A stretch of 64,000 bases of DNA from Thereva unica (lineage: Eukaryota > Arthropoda > Insecta > Diptera > Therevidae): the NCBI GenBank assembly GCA_949987705.1, contig OX465284.1:67565470-67629469 (forward strand), given 5' to 3'. Made by a program: the position numbers and the translations under genes. Under the pieces are notes generated by a model, which was not told where the DNA came from, did no database searches, and saw only the letters and a list, made by a program, of their open reading frames with translations. Positions within the stretch are counted from its first letter, which is position 1, and every line of letters begins with the position of its first letter. This document shows positions 12,644 to 22,063 of the stretch, piece by piece.

Positions 12644-12651
12644 GCTTAAGC

Positions 12652-12765
12652 CAAAACATTTCGGTTTAAACCATAATTCGAATTACCTCGTTTATAGGGC
12701 AAAATTTTTTGGATGATCCATAATTCGAATTATTTTTGGAGTAGCTATAAACTAGGTAATTTTGA
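12652..12765. repeat. Opposite arm of the AATTCGAATTATGG family
   Basis: Reverse complement of the 9951-10070 arm: TTTCGGTTTAAACCATAATT, CCTCGTTTATAGGG and GGAGTAGCTATAAACTAGGT. The two arms bracket 2.6 kb of later insertions. Confidence 0.6.
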
Positions 12766-12861
12766 GTTAAGTCGATTTAATTTTTCTGCTATAAACTCGG
12801 TAATAGATGGTATAGCATTTGAAATCGTCTTATTGCAATAAAACTGGAGATACATTTGCAT

Positions 12862-14169
12862 TAAGGCCGAAGTCAAATGAGAGCACCTAGCACAGACCAC
12901 TGCACGTTTTCTAAATGTGATGCTGTGAATTACCGTTCGTGCTGGCACCCGGTGCCGTTTCACATCCAATGACAGCACCGAATGAGCCGCGAAATAAAAT
13001 TTAAAGTAATTTTCGACTTTTTGCTTGAAATTTGCCTGAATAAGTATTATCAGCAAAAATAATTTTTTTTTCAACTCTTCGATTAAAGTTGAATTTGAAA
13101 AAGATTGAAATTTGTTTTGCATTAAAATTATAGATTTACTGGAAATTGAGAATTTTTTTCTAACCCCCTTTTCAAGAAACAATCGAAATTTCAATTTTTG
13201 CTCCCGAGTATCAAATTTTTTAATCTACCAAAAGAAATTTTTTCAGTGTATTTTTTATTTTGTTTGGTTTAGGTGTGATTTAATCCCCTTAAAAGGAGAT
13301 CAATAATATTTCATCTTCATCAAATTAAATTTAAAAATCAGTCTTTCTTCAAATTCAACTTTAATTGGACTGAATATAATTTATATAATACCTATTCAAT
13401 CAAATTTCAAGCAAAAATAAAAAAAATGTTAAGGGGGAAGCTAATAATAGGTCTGTTCCCGTACTTTCTGCAATCTGTCACTTATTGTAAGTTGCTTATT
13501 GAGAGGTGGGGATGAAATAAAGATAGTGCAGGAACATGTTTCTGCAGATTCTGCAGTTTTTCTGAAATCAAAAAGAAGAACGTTTATTCTTTTGTTTTTA
13601 ATCTGTTTTAGGGCACTTTACAAACATCTAACGTTTACAACGAACACGGGAATGCCAGTTTTGACATTTTCATATTTCAAAAAATTGCTGCAGCAGGTTA
13701 CAGCAGCTCGTAGCTTCTGCAAGTTTCTGCTTCTTACTGCAGGGTGGGGAAATGAGTATGGCTGCTGCAGTATAAGTACGGGAACAGAATTCTGTTAAGT
13801 AATTCGAAGCAACTTGCAGATTCTGCACTTTCTGCAAGTACGGGAACAGACCTATTGTAGGATTGTGGGACCCCGATTATCGTAAACAGCGACCCAAAAA
13901 ACACATAGGGAAGAGTCTTCTTGTAATGTTTCTTCCATATTCTCTTTAAAAGAAAACTTTAATTTTTAAATGCTCGGTGCCGCGTAAAATATGAAAACTT
14001 TTTTGATATAAGCACCGACATCAAATATTCGAGCACCATACTAACGTTCGAGAAACGATTCGATGCTCTCATTGGACATTGTTCCATATATCTACTGAGA
14101 TTTTGATTTGACAAGCACCATTATGAGTGCCAGAACCTGGTGCGGTGCTCTCATTGCACTACGGCCTTT
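12862..14169. mobile_element. MITE-like element with GGCCGAAGT/ATGAGAGCACC ends, interrupted
   Basis: Left TAAGGCCGAAGTCAAATGAG and right (reverse complement) TAAAGGCCGTAGTGCAATGA are inverted repeats that continue into GAGCACC. The element is split by the MITE at 13447-13855. Small ORFs inside are AT-rich and unsupported. Confidence 0.65.
13447..13855. mobile_element. MITE with ATAGGTCTGTTCCCGTACTT ends
   Basis: Perfect inverted ends ATAGGTCTGTTCCCGTACTT and AAGTACGGGAACAGACCTAT flank an interior rich in TTCTGCA words. 409 bp, non-coding (the 99-residue ORF is a by-product). Nested in the element 12862-14169. Confidence 0.8.
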
Positions 14170-14259
14170 AGTATACCGTTTTGTTTTGGTTGGCATTTAA
14201 CTGTCAAATTTGTTGTGCTACTTTTCAATATTTAACATTATATTAATATGGATAAAAAT

Positions 14260-14600
14260 ATTATAAAACTATTTTCCTCTACTCCAAAAACAATTCGATT
14301 TATGAATCATACAAAATTTTTAGTTGCATTCGAATTATGGCTTTAAAGGCTCAAAGGCAAAGCCTTCTACATTTACCTAGTTTATAGCAGAAAAATTAAA
14401 TCGATTTAACTCAAAGTTTCATCCAAATTTCGAATTAGCGTATAAACGGGTATTAAATACTTTCTTATAACTATGGCGTAAGCCGAAATATTTCGGTTTA
14501 AGCCATAATTCGAATTACCTCGTTTATAGGGTAAAAAATTTGGGATGATCCATAATTCGAATTATTTTTGGAGTAGCTATAAACTAGGTAATTTACAAGC
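14260..14600. repeat. Second compound copy of the AATTCGAATTATGG family
   Basis: Contains TAGTTTATAGCAG, AATTTCGAATTAGCG, CCTCGTTTATAGGG and GGAGTAGCTATAAACTAGGT in the order seen around 10800-10950 and 12650-12765. Confidence 0.6.
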
Positions 14601-15007
14601 CATGCTGCAGGTGTGTGTATGTCGTTATATGAAGTCCCAACGAAATGTCAAAGTGATTTTAAAATGGAAGCAGCAAGAAAGTTAAAAGTGCGCGATTAAA
14701 AACGATTTAGGTGATTTGTGGCATAAATAAAATAAATAATTTGTGGCATAAAAAAATATAAAAAAGTTGGAAATATGACAGTATAAGTACATTTTCGTGA
14801 AATATAACATAAAGTGATTTTGTCTTAGTTAAAAAAAACCGGTGCCCCGGGCCACGGCGCTTCGCGCTGTGGCGATTATTACGTGACAACTACCATGTTG
14901 CTCGTTATCTGTTATTCATTACATGCAATATATAATAAACACAAAATACATATAATTTTGCAGTATTTTTATCTTTTTATTCGTTCTCAAATGTAACAAT
15001 GACAGTA
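14601..15007. other. Intergenic spacer
   Basis: AT-rich with one short GC-rich hairpin-like patch (GCCACGGCGCTTCGCGCTGTGGC, about 14850-14873, a 9-bp stem). No gene seen. Confidence 0.4.
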
Positions 15008-15617
15008 ATATCCCAGCGGGAAATGTAATGGGTAGGTAAGCGAGGTGGTAATGAGATGGACACATTACCTTTGTGATGAAATCATAGGTTACTTTTACAT
15101 AGGGATGCCCTAGAGCGGTAAGTACTTACAGTAGGCATTACAGACGAGGACTTATTTCAGAGGCGAAATGTATTAGGTGAATACACAGATTACCATGTAA
15201 GGCATGCAGAATAAATTACTGGGTACCCTTTTTAACAATAAAAACAATGATTTCCGAAAGTACCATTCCATTTTTGCTACATTTGGTATGGATTTTTCTA
15301 ACAAGACATCTTTTTGATTTTGTTGCTCATTGTTAGTGGTATAAATTAATCTTATAAAATTGATGAGGACGGAATAAACTCAAGAAGAGAGGCTTTGACC
15401 AGCCAAAAACAAAGAATGACAAAAGCACATCACATTTCCAACGAAAGTATTTCTCAAGGCATTACCTAGTCGCTTACCTATTCATTACAACGTAAAGACC
15501 TCCATTTTCCTAAATTTCCAGTAGAATTTTTCGATTACCAGGTAGGCGCTTACACAAATCATCGAAGAATTCGTGGGTTACCAGGGTAACCACTTGCTAG
15601 TTTTCCCGCTGGGATAT
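15008..15617. mobile_element. MITE with ATATCCCAGCGGGAAA ends
   Basis: ATATCCCAGCGGGAAA and TTTCCCGCTGGGATAT are perfect 16-bp inverted ends. The interior carries GGTAAGCG/GGTAATG words in both orientations. Probably related to the element at 22992-23659, which has CCCAGTAGGA ends and GGTAAGG words. Confidence 0.8.
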
Positions 15618-16934
15618 AAACACAATATAGATAAGCGGCACTCATTGCCACTACTACAAATGCAGCGTAAGCCACGCCCACTCACACGGTTATGCGACAC
15701 TTTGTCGCTTGGGCATCCCGGCTAACCGTTTTATTAGACGTTGTCACGTCAAAAAATCATTGTGGTTATGATTTCAAGTTATTGTGGTTATGGTTCAAAA
15801 ATAAGTTTAAAAAACGTTTTAAAATAATATAACGTGAGTGAGCTACAGGATAGGAAATAGAAAGGATTATCGCATTTTCATATGTACCTGTAAGTAATTT
15901 TGTATTAGTTTTGCATGCCTAAAAAATGTTGCAATCGCCCTTAAATTTACCTAGTTGCAATAAAAGAAATTGGAGTGTTTACGAAAAAGTATAAACATTT
16001 CTTTTATTGTTTTAATTGGTAATGTCAACATATTTTGTGGCGGTTGCAACATTTAAAGAGTAATTGTGCATTTTTTTCTTAAGCCCGTTTGATTAATGGA
16101 AAATTACGATACCCGGGTGTTTCGTGTTTCGATTTTCACCTGCTCGGGTAATCCGGGGAATAATAATAAACAAATATGCATAATAAAAAACATTGTAATA
16201 TATATTAGATAGAATTTAAAGTAAATATTAATAATATGATATGAAATTTCGGATCTGGATATGGATACGGATAAATGAATAATATTATTCCTGTTTCAGA
16301 TACGGTTACGGATATGAATTTTTTTTCGGATTAATCGATAGTTTCGGATAGTTTCAGATACGGATATCAGATTTTTAAAGAATTGTAAAAGGAAATTACA
16401 AATAGGTAATATTTGATTCTATTTCTAGGTTAACATTTGGTCCTAGAATGACTGCGGTTAGTGTGTCTGTAGAAAACATGTCATTACGTGTCTCTTATAG
16501 ACTCCGCTCCTATCCGAAATTATTCGAAACTTTTATATCAGATTCGGTTACGGTTTCGGATAGATTTTTATTTCGGATATCTGATAGTTTCGGTTTCGGT
16601 TATGGAGCTCCATAATATCCCTGATTAAAAGTATCTAATTTGTAAAGGCTTTGGGCATTAGTTTTGGTGTAAACTTTCGAAGCTAATTAAATCTTTTTTT
16701 ACAGTTCAGATTGTTGTTTTTTATTTTATTTGTTAAAGTTTTTATAATATTTTATATAACTGAATTTGTTATATTTTTTTATATCTTTTAATTGTTAAGT
16801 TTTTTATAATATATACCTATATTTAATAATTGCATGAAAATAATTTGAAGATTTTTTTATTTGTTAAAGTTTTTATAATATTTTATAATTGAATTTGTTA
16901 TATTTTTTTATATCTTTTATTTGTTAAGTTTTTC
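15618..16934. other. Non-coding spacer with low-complexity motifs
   Basis: No gene. 16240-16610 is enriched in TTTCGGATA/TACGGATA words on both strands. 16715-16935 holds a degenerate direct duplication of about 75 bp (TTGTTAAAGTTTTTATAATA twice). These look like simple-sequence expansion. Confidence 0.5.
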
Positions 16935-17322
16935 TTTTTTATATTTTTAGAATCAACAGAATAAGACTTTAGCAAGATTTCGAGGATAATGATTCTTCGG
17001 AGCCGCAAATTTCACGCGATCAAGTTAATAATAGAATTCAAAAGCTTCGCAGACAGTGTGATAATTTAATAATGCAACAAGCCCAGAAATCTCAAGGGTT
17101 ATCTTCTATACAGAATGCAGCATTAAGATAACGTATGCAAGACCCTTGATAATATTCTGACTCAGATTTATGAAAAGGATATGGAGGTGTGGTTTTTTGT
17201 TACTTTTGGTTTAGGATTGTTTAATGGTTTCTATTTTTTCAGATTCAAGAGCTTAAAAACTCACTCAGTTAATTTAGTGGAGCTTCTTAATTTGCATACA
17301 AGGGCGTTAAATAAAGCTTGAT
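16935..17322 (+). pseudogene. Relic of a coiled-coil protein C-terminus (unidentified)
   Basis: After an acceptor-like TATTTTTAG the plus strand reads FEDNDSSEPQISRDQVNNRI, then a coiled-coil segment (QKLRRQCDNLIMQQAQKSQG). It continues in a shifted frame as LDNILTQIYEKDMEV, an apparent 57-bp intron (GAG|GTGTGG...TTTTCAG), and IQELKNSL...VNLVELLNLHTRALNKA with a stop. In-frame TAA/TGA codons and one or two frame changes indicate decay. Retention of an intron argues against a processed retrocopy. I do not recognise the family. Confidence 0.4.
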
Positions 17323-17639
17323 ATTTAATACCTAATCTAAAATCAAAAACAAAAATTAAATAAATAAGTACATAATAAAAATATAAAAACAGAACATTAT
17401 ACATACATTTTTTTGCATTTGAATTACAAAATCAAAGTTACTTTCATTTAAGGTTTCTATTTTGTTTTAAAGAGAAAACATTATTTCTGCATCACTTATC
17501 TTCATGTGTTATCTTCAAAAGATCTCAATTAAACTATTGTGTACGTGGAGTGCGAAATTTTTAAGTAAATTAACTGAAAACTGTCTTTATTTTAAAGGAC
17601 TGACACCACACTAAAGAGGCTTCTCACTGTTATTACACT

Positions 17640-18240
17640 CATTGAAGAATGAATCCAATATTTGGTTTTCGGGTAATTCTAGAAGTTCTGTAGCTCGATT
17701 AATGTCATTAAGAGATTCCAATGATTTAAAGTGTTGTTCTGGGCGCAGGTATTATTTGCACCTAAAGATCGTGCACCTAAAAAGTCTATCCAAACGGGAT
17801 CAAATTTTATACACCAAACATCTCTTCGCTGTCCACGATGCGTATCGCGAAAGTGTACTGCTAAGGAGTCTTTAGATGAAACAGTTGGAACATGGTTTGC
17901 TAGAATTATGAAAAAATAAAAAATACATCAAAAATATATTGAGCACAAAATTATTTGCACCTGCAACATGAGTAAGTATTGTATCTGTAACAATGCACAT
18001 ATCGCCACCAGGGAAACCCAGAATCAAACACCAATCTTCCTTCTTGTAAAGAATGCAGCGACTGGGCTAAATCGGCTCGAGATCCCATTTCTCGAATATT
18101 TGTTAAACCAAATCGTGATATTTTTATTTGCATTGTCTTCGGACGATCTCTTTGAGTAGGAGCATCGGCAGGCGATTCTATAATAATTCGTGGCTTTATC
18201 GCTTCTACTTTATACATAAAATTAGCTTCAGGTGTCACTT
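17640..18240 (-). pseudogene. Relic of a conserved spliced gene (unidentified)
   Basis: The minus strand reads MTPEANFMYKVEAIKPRIII..., PKTMQIKISRFGLTNIREMG and GRLVFDSGF. After a 1-nt frame change in a C-run it continues PGGDMCIVTDTILTHVA, then a GT-AG intron of about 90 bp, then NHVPTVSSKDSLAVHFRDTH, GQRRDVWCIKFDPVWIDFLG and, in another frame, RPEQHFKSLESLNDINRATE. The composition and splice sites are those of a real conserved protein, but two frameshifts suggest a pseudogene (or assembly indels). A fragment of a very large eukaryotic protein is possible; I do not name it. Confidence 0.5.
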
Positions 18241-18760
18241 ATATTGACAATGAGAATACCAATTGAGGGTCGAAGTGATATCTCTCACGGCACTCGACAA
18301 CGAGAATAAGGCTGATAATTTGAAGTCCCATTCGCACTTGTCACTTCGAAGTCTGACTCGTTTGACAGCAAATTTGAAGTCCCATGAATCTTTCAATGTG
18401 AGTGTGAGATTTTGTTGTGCATGGCTTGTAAATGTAGAAGGCTTTGCTTTTGCGTGAAAAATGTTTCGTTAAGTTCTTCCGCTCCCTTCCCTCTCTCATC
18501 TATGAAACCGGTTTTACTTGCCATGAATGTGCACCGTCTGAATACCCCCACTCACCATCACCATCAACAGTGATAGTTTTTCCACAAATTGTTAAGCACT
18601 TATGACCTGAAAAAGCATAAATTAAAAGGGCAACATGTCTAAATTATACACAGAATTCTTTGCCACTATGCTACCCTCTGCCATGAGCAACAACTGTTTT
18701 TTGGGTAAAATTGTCAATTGATAATTTGCAAGAAATCGCAGGATCGAAAACTTCCGGCTA
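18241..18760. other. Non-coding spacer
   Basis: Short unsupported ORFs only. Confidence 0.4.
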
Positions 18761-19635
18761 AAGCCTAGTATGGAGTTCGAACGGAATTCCGTTCCCCATA
18801 TAAAATACATGTAAAAAGATGCACGGAATTCCGTTCACCCGATTTTTCCGTGTACTTTTTGTTTTGTGAGTACGGACTTCAAACGGAATTCTGTCGGTAA
18901 TATATCACTTGCAAATTTCTAATAGATGGCTCAGCAAGGGAAATTGGAGACTTTTTTCCGTTCACGTTGGAACGGAATAAATAGCTAGACATTGGGTGCA
19001 TCCAGCGCACTCAGCGGCTGAGTAGCGGCTAAGTGCTGAGCTCGTTGGATGGCTAGCTGAACTAAGCAGCTTAGCTCAGCGGCTGGCAAATTTCTCAGCG
19101 TAAAAATTTTATGCTAAGTAGCTCAGCGATAGTGAATTGATGTTATTTAAAATAGAAAAAAAAAATTTAGCTGTCAAAATAAATTTTAACTTAGCTACCC
19201 ATCCAGCCGACACATATGGCTGAGTTACTTTTTACGCTGTGCTGTTCAGCTAAGCGGCTTTTCCGCTGAGTGCGCTGGATGCACCCAATTATTCCGTGTT
19301 GCACTTTAGGTAATTTTGACAGAACGACAGAAAAATAGCTGTTGCCTTGGTGATTTTTGTAGTTTATTAAATTTTATGTTTTTTTTTGTGATTCTGACTC
19401 TGAATAATAATTGCGGTTTAAATAAATGAAATATTTCATTTTGAATGCTTTTTATTTTATGTTATTTTCTTCTGACTCTGCAACCACCGCATACGCCCCA
19501 CTAATTATTAATAAATATGTGCACAAGAGTCAGCTGTTTACTTTTTCTCCACTATGTTTTCTACACGGATTTTTCGTGTAGAATTAAATTGCAAAAATGC
19601 TGAACGGAGTTCCGTTCGAACTCCATACTAGGCTT
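18761..19635. mobile_element. TIR element with AAGCCTAGTATGGAGTTCGA ends, copy 1
   Basis: Left end AAGCCTAGTATGGAGTTCGA and right end TCGAACTCCATACTAGGCTT are perfect inverted repeats followed by ACGGAATTCCGTTC palindromes. No transposase ORF. It contains a MITE at 18993-19287. Confidence 0.85.
18993..19287 (+). mobile_element. MITE with TGGGTGCATCCAGCGCACTC ends, copy 1
   Basis: The inverted ends TGGGTGCATCCAGCGCACTC and GAGTGCGCTGGATGCACCCA flank an interior rich in CTCAGCGG/TTAGCTC words. 295 bp, non-coding. The strand given is the arbitrary reference orientation shared with copy 2. Confidence 0.85.
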
Positions 19636-19985
19636 AAAGGCCCAATTACAATGACCGGATGTACGCGGATTGAAATTTCAAAAGAACGCATCAGAACGGA
19701 TAGGAAACTGCACTGATTACAATGAACGGATCAGTTCGCGTTTAAACGTCACGTTATATCCACTCTTTGGCTTACAGTACTTCATAATTTTTCACTTCTG
19801 CGATTAACTGCTCGTCCGAAAACATTTTTAAAAACATAACAAACCAAACCAAATAAAACCTTAAACATTCACAGCTTTTGTTTACCAAAATTTTGACAGC
19901 TCAATCCGGCGATTTCTAAACAAACTAAAACGAATCCGGCACAGATGCGATCAAATGCGTTTGAATCCGTTTATTGTAATCGGTT

Positions 19986-20726
19986 AAGCCTAGTATGGAG
20001 TTCAAACGGAATTCCGTTCAGCATTTTTGGCATATATTTCTACACGGAAAAATTCCGTGTAGAATACTGTGAAGAAAAAGTCAAAAGGTGAGAAAAAGTT
20101 AACAGCTGACTGATAAAAATCACATATTACACCACGCACTTGGCCGCAACAGCTGTTTTTTTCGTTCTGTCAAAATTACCAACAGCAGCCACACGGAATA
20201 ATTGGGTGCATCCAGCGCACTCAGCGGCTGAGTAGCGGCTAAGTGCTGAGCTCGTTGGATGGCTAGCTGAACTAAGCAGCTTAGCTCAGCGGCTGGCAAA
20301 TTTCTCAGCGTAAAAATTTTATGCTAAGTAGCTCAGCGGCAGTGAATTGATTCATTTAAAATAGAAAAAATAAATTTAGCTGTCAAAATAAATTTTAACT
20401 TAGCTACCCATCCAGCCGACACATATCGCTGAGTTACTTTTTACGCTGTGCTGTTCAGCTAAGCGGCTTATCCGCTGAGTGCGCTGGATGCACCCATGTC
20501 TAGCTATTTATTCCGTTCCAACGTGAACGGAAAAAAGTCTCCAATTCCCCTGCAGAGCCATCTGTTAGAAAGTTTCACAAGTGATATTACCAGCAAAATT
20601 CCGTTCGAAGTCCGTACTCACAAAACAAAAAGTACACGGAAAAATCGGGTGAACGGAATTCCGTGCATCTTTTTACATGTATTTTATATGGGGAACGGAA
20701 TTCCGTTCGAACTCCATACTAGGCTT
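19986..20726. mobile_element. TIR element with AAGCCTAGTATGGAGTT ends, copy 2 (inverted relative to copy 1)
   Basis: Same family as 18761-19635 but in reverse orientation, and carrying the 294-bp MITE at the same internal position. Non-coding. Confidence 0.85.
20203..20496 (+). mobile_element. MITE with TGGGTGCATCCAGCGCACTC ends, copy 2
   Basis: Nearly identical to copy 1 and in the same absolute orientation, although its host element is inverted. Confidence 0.85.
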
Positions 20727-20815
20727 TAAATGGAAAACGCATGCTTGGAAAACCACTTTGACAGTTCAATCCGATTCTGTTCTGCTCTAATCCGGTCATT
20801 GTAATTGGGCCTTAA

Positions 20816-21680
20816 TACCTGTGACACATTTACCATCATAATGAAAGTAACCTTCATTATCGCGGCAAAACCCCATCATAATGAAAGTTCAAAATGAAAG
20901 TATTTTACCTTCATTTGGACTGTAATTTCGGTTAAGTGACATCTGTTGCAAAACTGGAAACTAATTTTTATAATAAATTTCCCCTCCTTTCTCCTTAAAA
21001 CTGACAATTTAACAGTCAATTCAAAGCAAACAAACAAATCTGAGCCCAAGTAGTTCAAAAATAACGATGTCTCAGGAAAACTCGAGGAAAAAAAAGCAAT
21101 TGTGGCCAAAAGAATCGGTTAGTATCTTATCTTTTGTCACTTGCAAATGACACATGCAAATGAAAGTAAATGTGTCACCCCATCATTTCCTTAACCATCA
21201 TAATGAAAGTTACCATCATAATGAAAGTATAGTGTGTCACAGGTATTTAATACCTGTGACACATTTACCATCATAATGAAAGTAACCTTCATTATCGCGG
21301 CAAAACCCCATCATAATGAAAGTTCAAAATGAAAGTATTTTACCTTCATTTGGACTGTAATTTCGGTTAAGTGACATCTGTTGCAAAACTGGAAACTAAT
21401 TTTTATAATAAATTTCCCCTCCTTTCTCCTTAAAACTGACAATTTAACAGTCAATTCAAAGCAAACAAACAAATCTGAGCCCAAGTAGTTCAAAAATAAC
21501 GATGTCTCAGGAAAACTCGAGGAAAAAAAAGCAATTGTGGCCAAAAGAATCGGTTAGTATCTTATCTTTTGTCACTTGCAAATGACACATGCAAATGAAA
21601 GTAAATGTGTCACCCCATCATTTCCTTAACCATCATAATGAAAGTTACCATCATAATGAAAGTATAGTGTGTCACAGGTA
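20816..21680 (+). repeat. Exact tandem pair of a 430-bp MITE (period 435 bp)
   Basis: Each unit (20816-21245 and 21251-21680) starts TACCTGTGACACA and ends TGTGTCACAGGTA, with CATCATAATGAAAGT words near both ends. The two units appear identical, including a spurious 77-residue minus-strand ORF. They are separated by 5 bp (TTTAA). Confidence 0.85.
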
Positions 21681-22063
21681 TAATTCCTGCACGAGGAGAA
21701 GTAAAAATTTCCCCGCTTTTTCTTGCATGAAAAAGTAAAGAAACACAAATTGGGAAAATTTTTGTCCCGCGGGATCCCACATTCGAGTTCTGGAACAAAG
21801 CTAGTATGTGAGAGGTCGGTGAGGACCTCGGCTAACTGCGGGAATAGAAATTGGGTAATTGTCTAACCTCCTGCCTTCAAAATCTCTCAATTGTCAGTGA
21901 CAGAAACAGGCATAATTCCCAGAATTCTTTCAAAAAATTTTGTGGATCCGAGTTTTTTCAATGGCAACTTGAACAAAATATAGTTCGCCGCGGGTTTTAT
22001 CCTTTACAGGTTTTGTTTACGAGTTTTCCACTGAAGTGATCAGTTTCTTATCCTAAAAATACA
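21681..22063. other. Sequence upstream of ASNSD1 exon 1
   Basis: Probable promoter/5'-UTR region of ASNSD1. No convincing TATA box; the ATG at 22064 is preceded by AAAAATACA, an A-rich insect-like start context. Confidence 0.4.

Larger units (their letters stand above)
19637..20813. mobile_element. MITE with AAGGCCCAATTACAATGACC ends, carrying a nested element
   Basis: AAGGCCCAATTACAATGACC and GGTCATTGTAATTGGGCCTT are the inverted ends. The sequence between them is interrupted at 19986 by the second AAGCCTAGTATGG element. The original MITE would be about 435 bp. Confidence 0.8.

Noticed and set aside
12745..13194. 149-codon minus-strand ORF
   Set aside because: Crosses the boundary between two different repeat elements; AT-rich composition and no motif.
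21311..21544. Repeated 77-codon minus-strand ORF (also 20876-21109)
   Set aside because: Present twice only because the MITE is duplicated; no codon-like conservation evidence and it spans MITE sequence.
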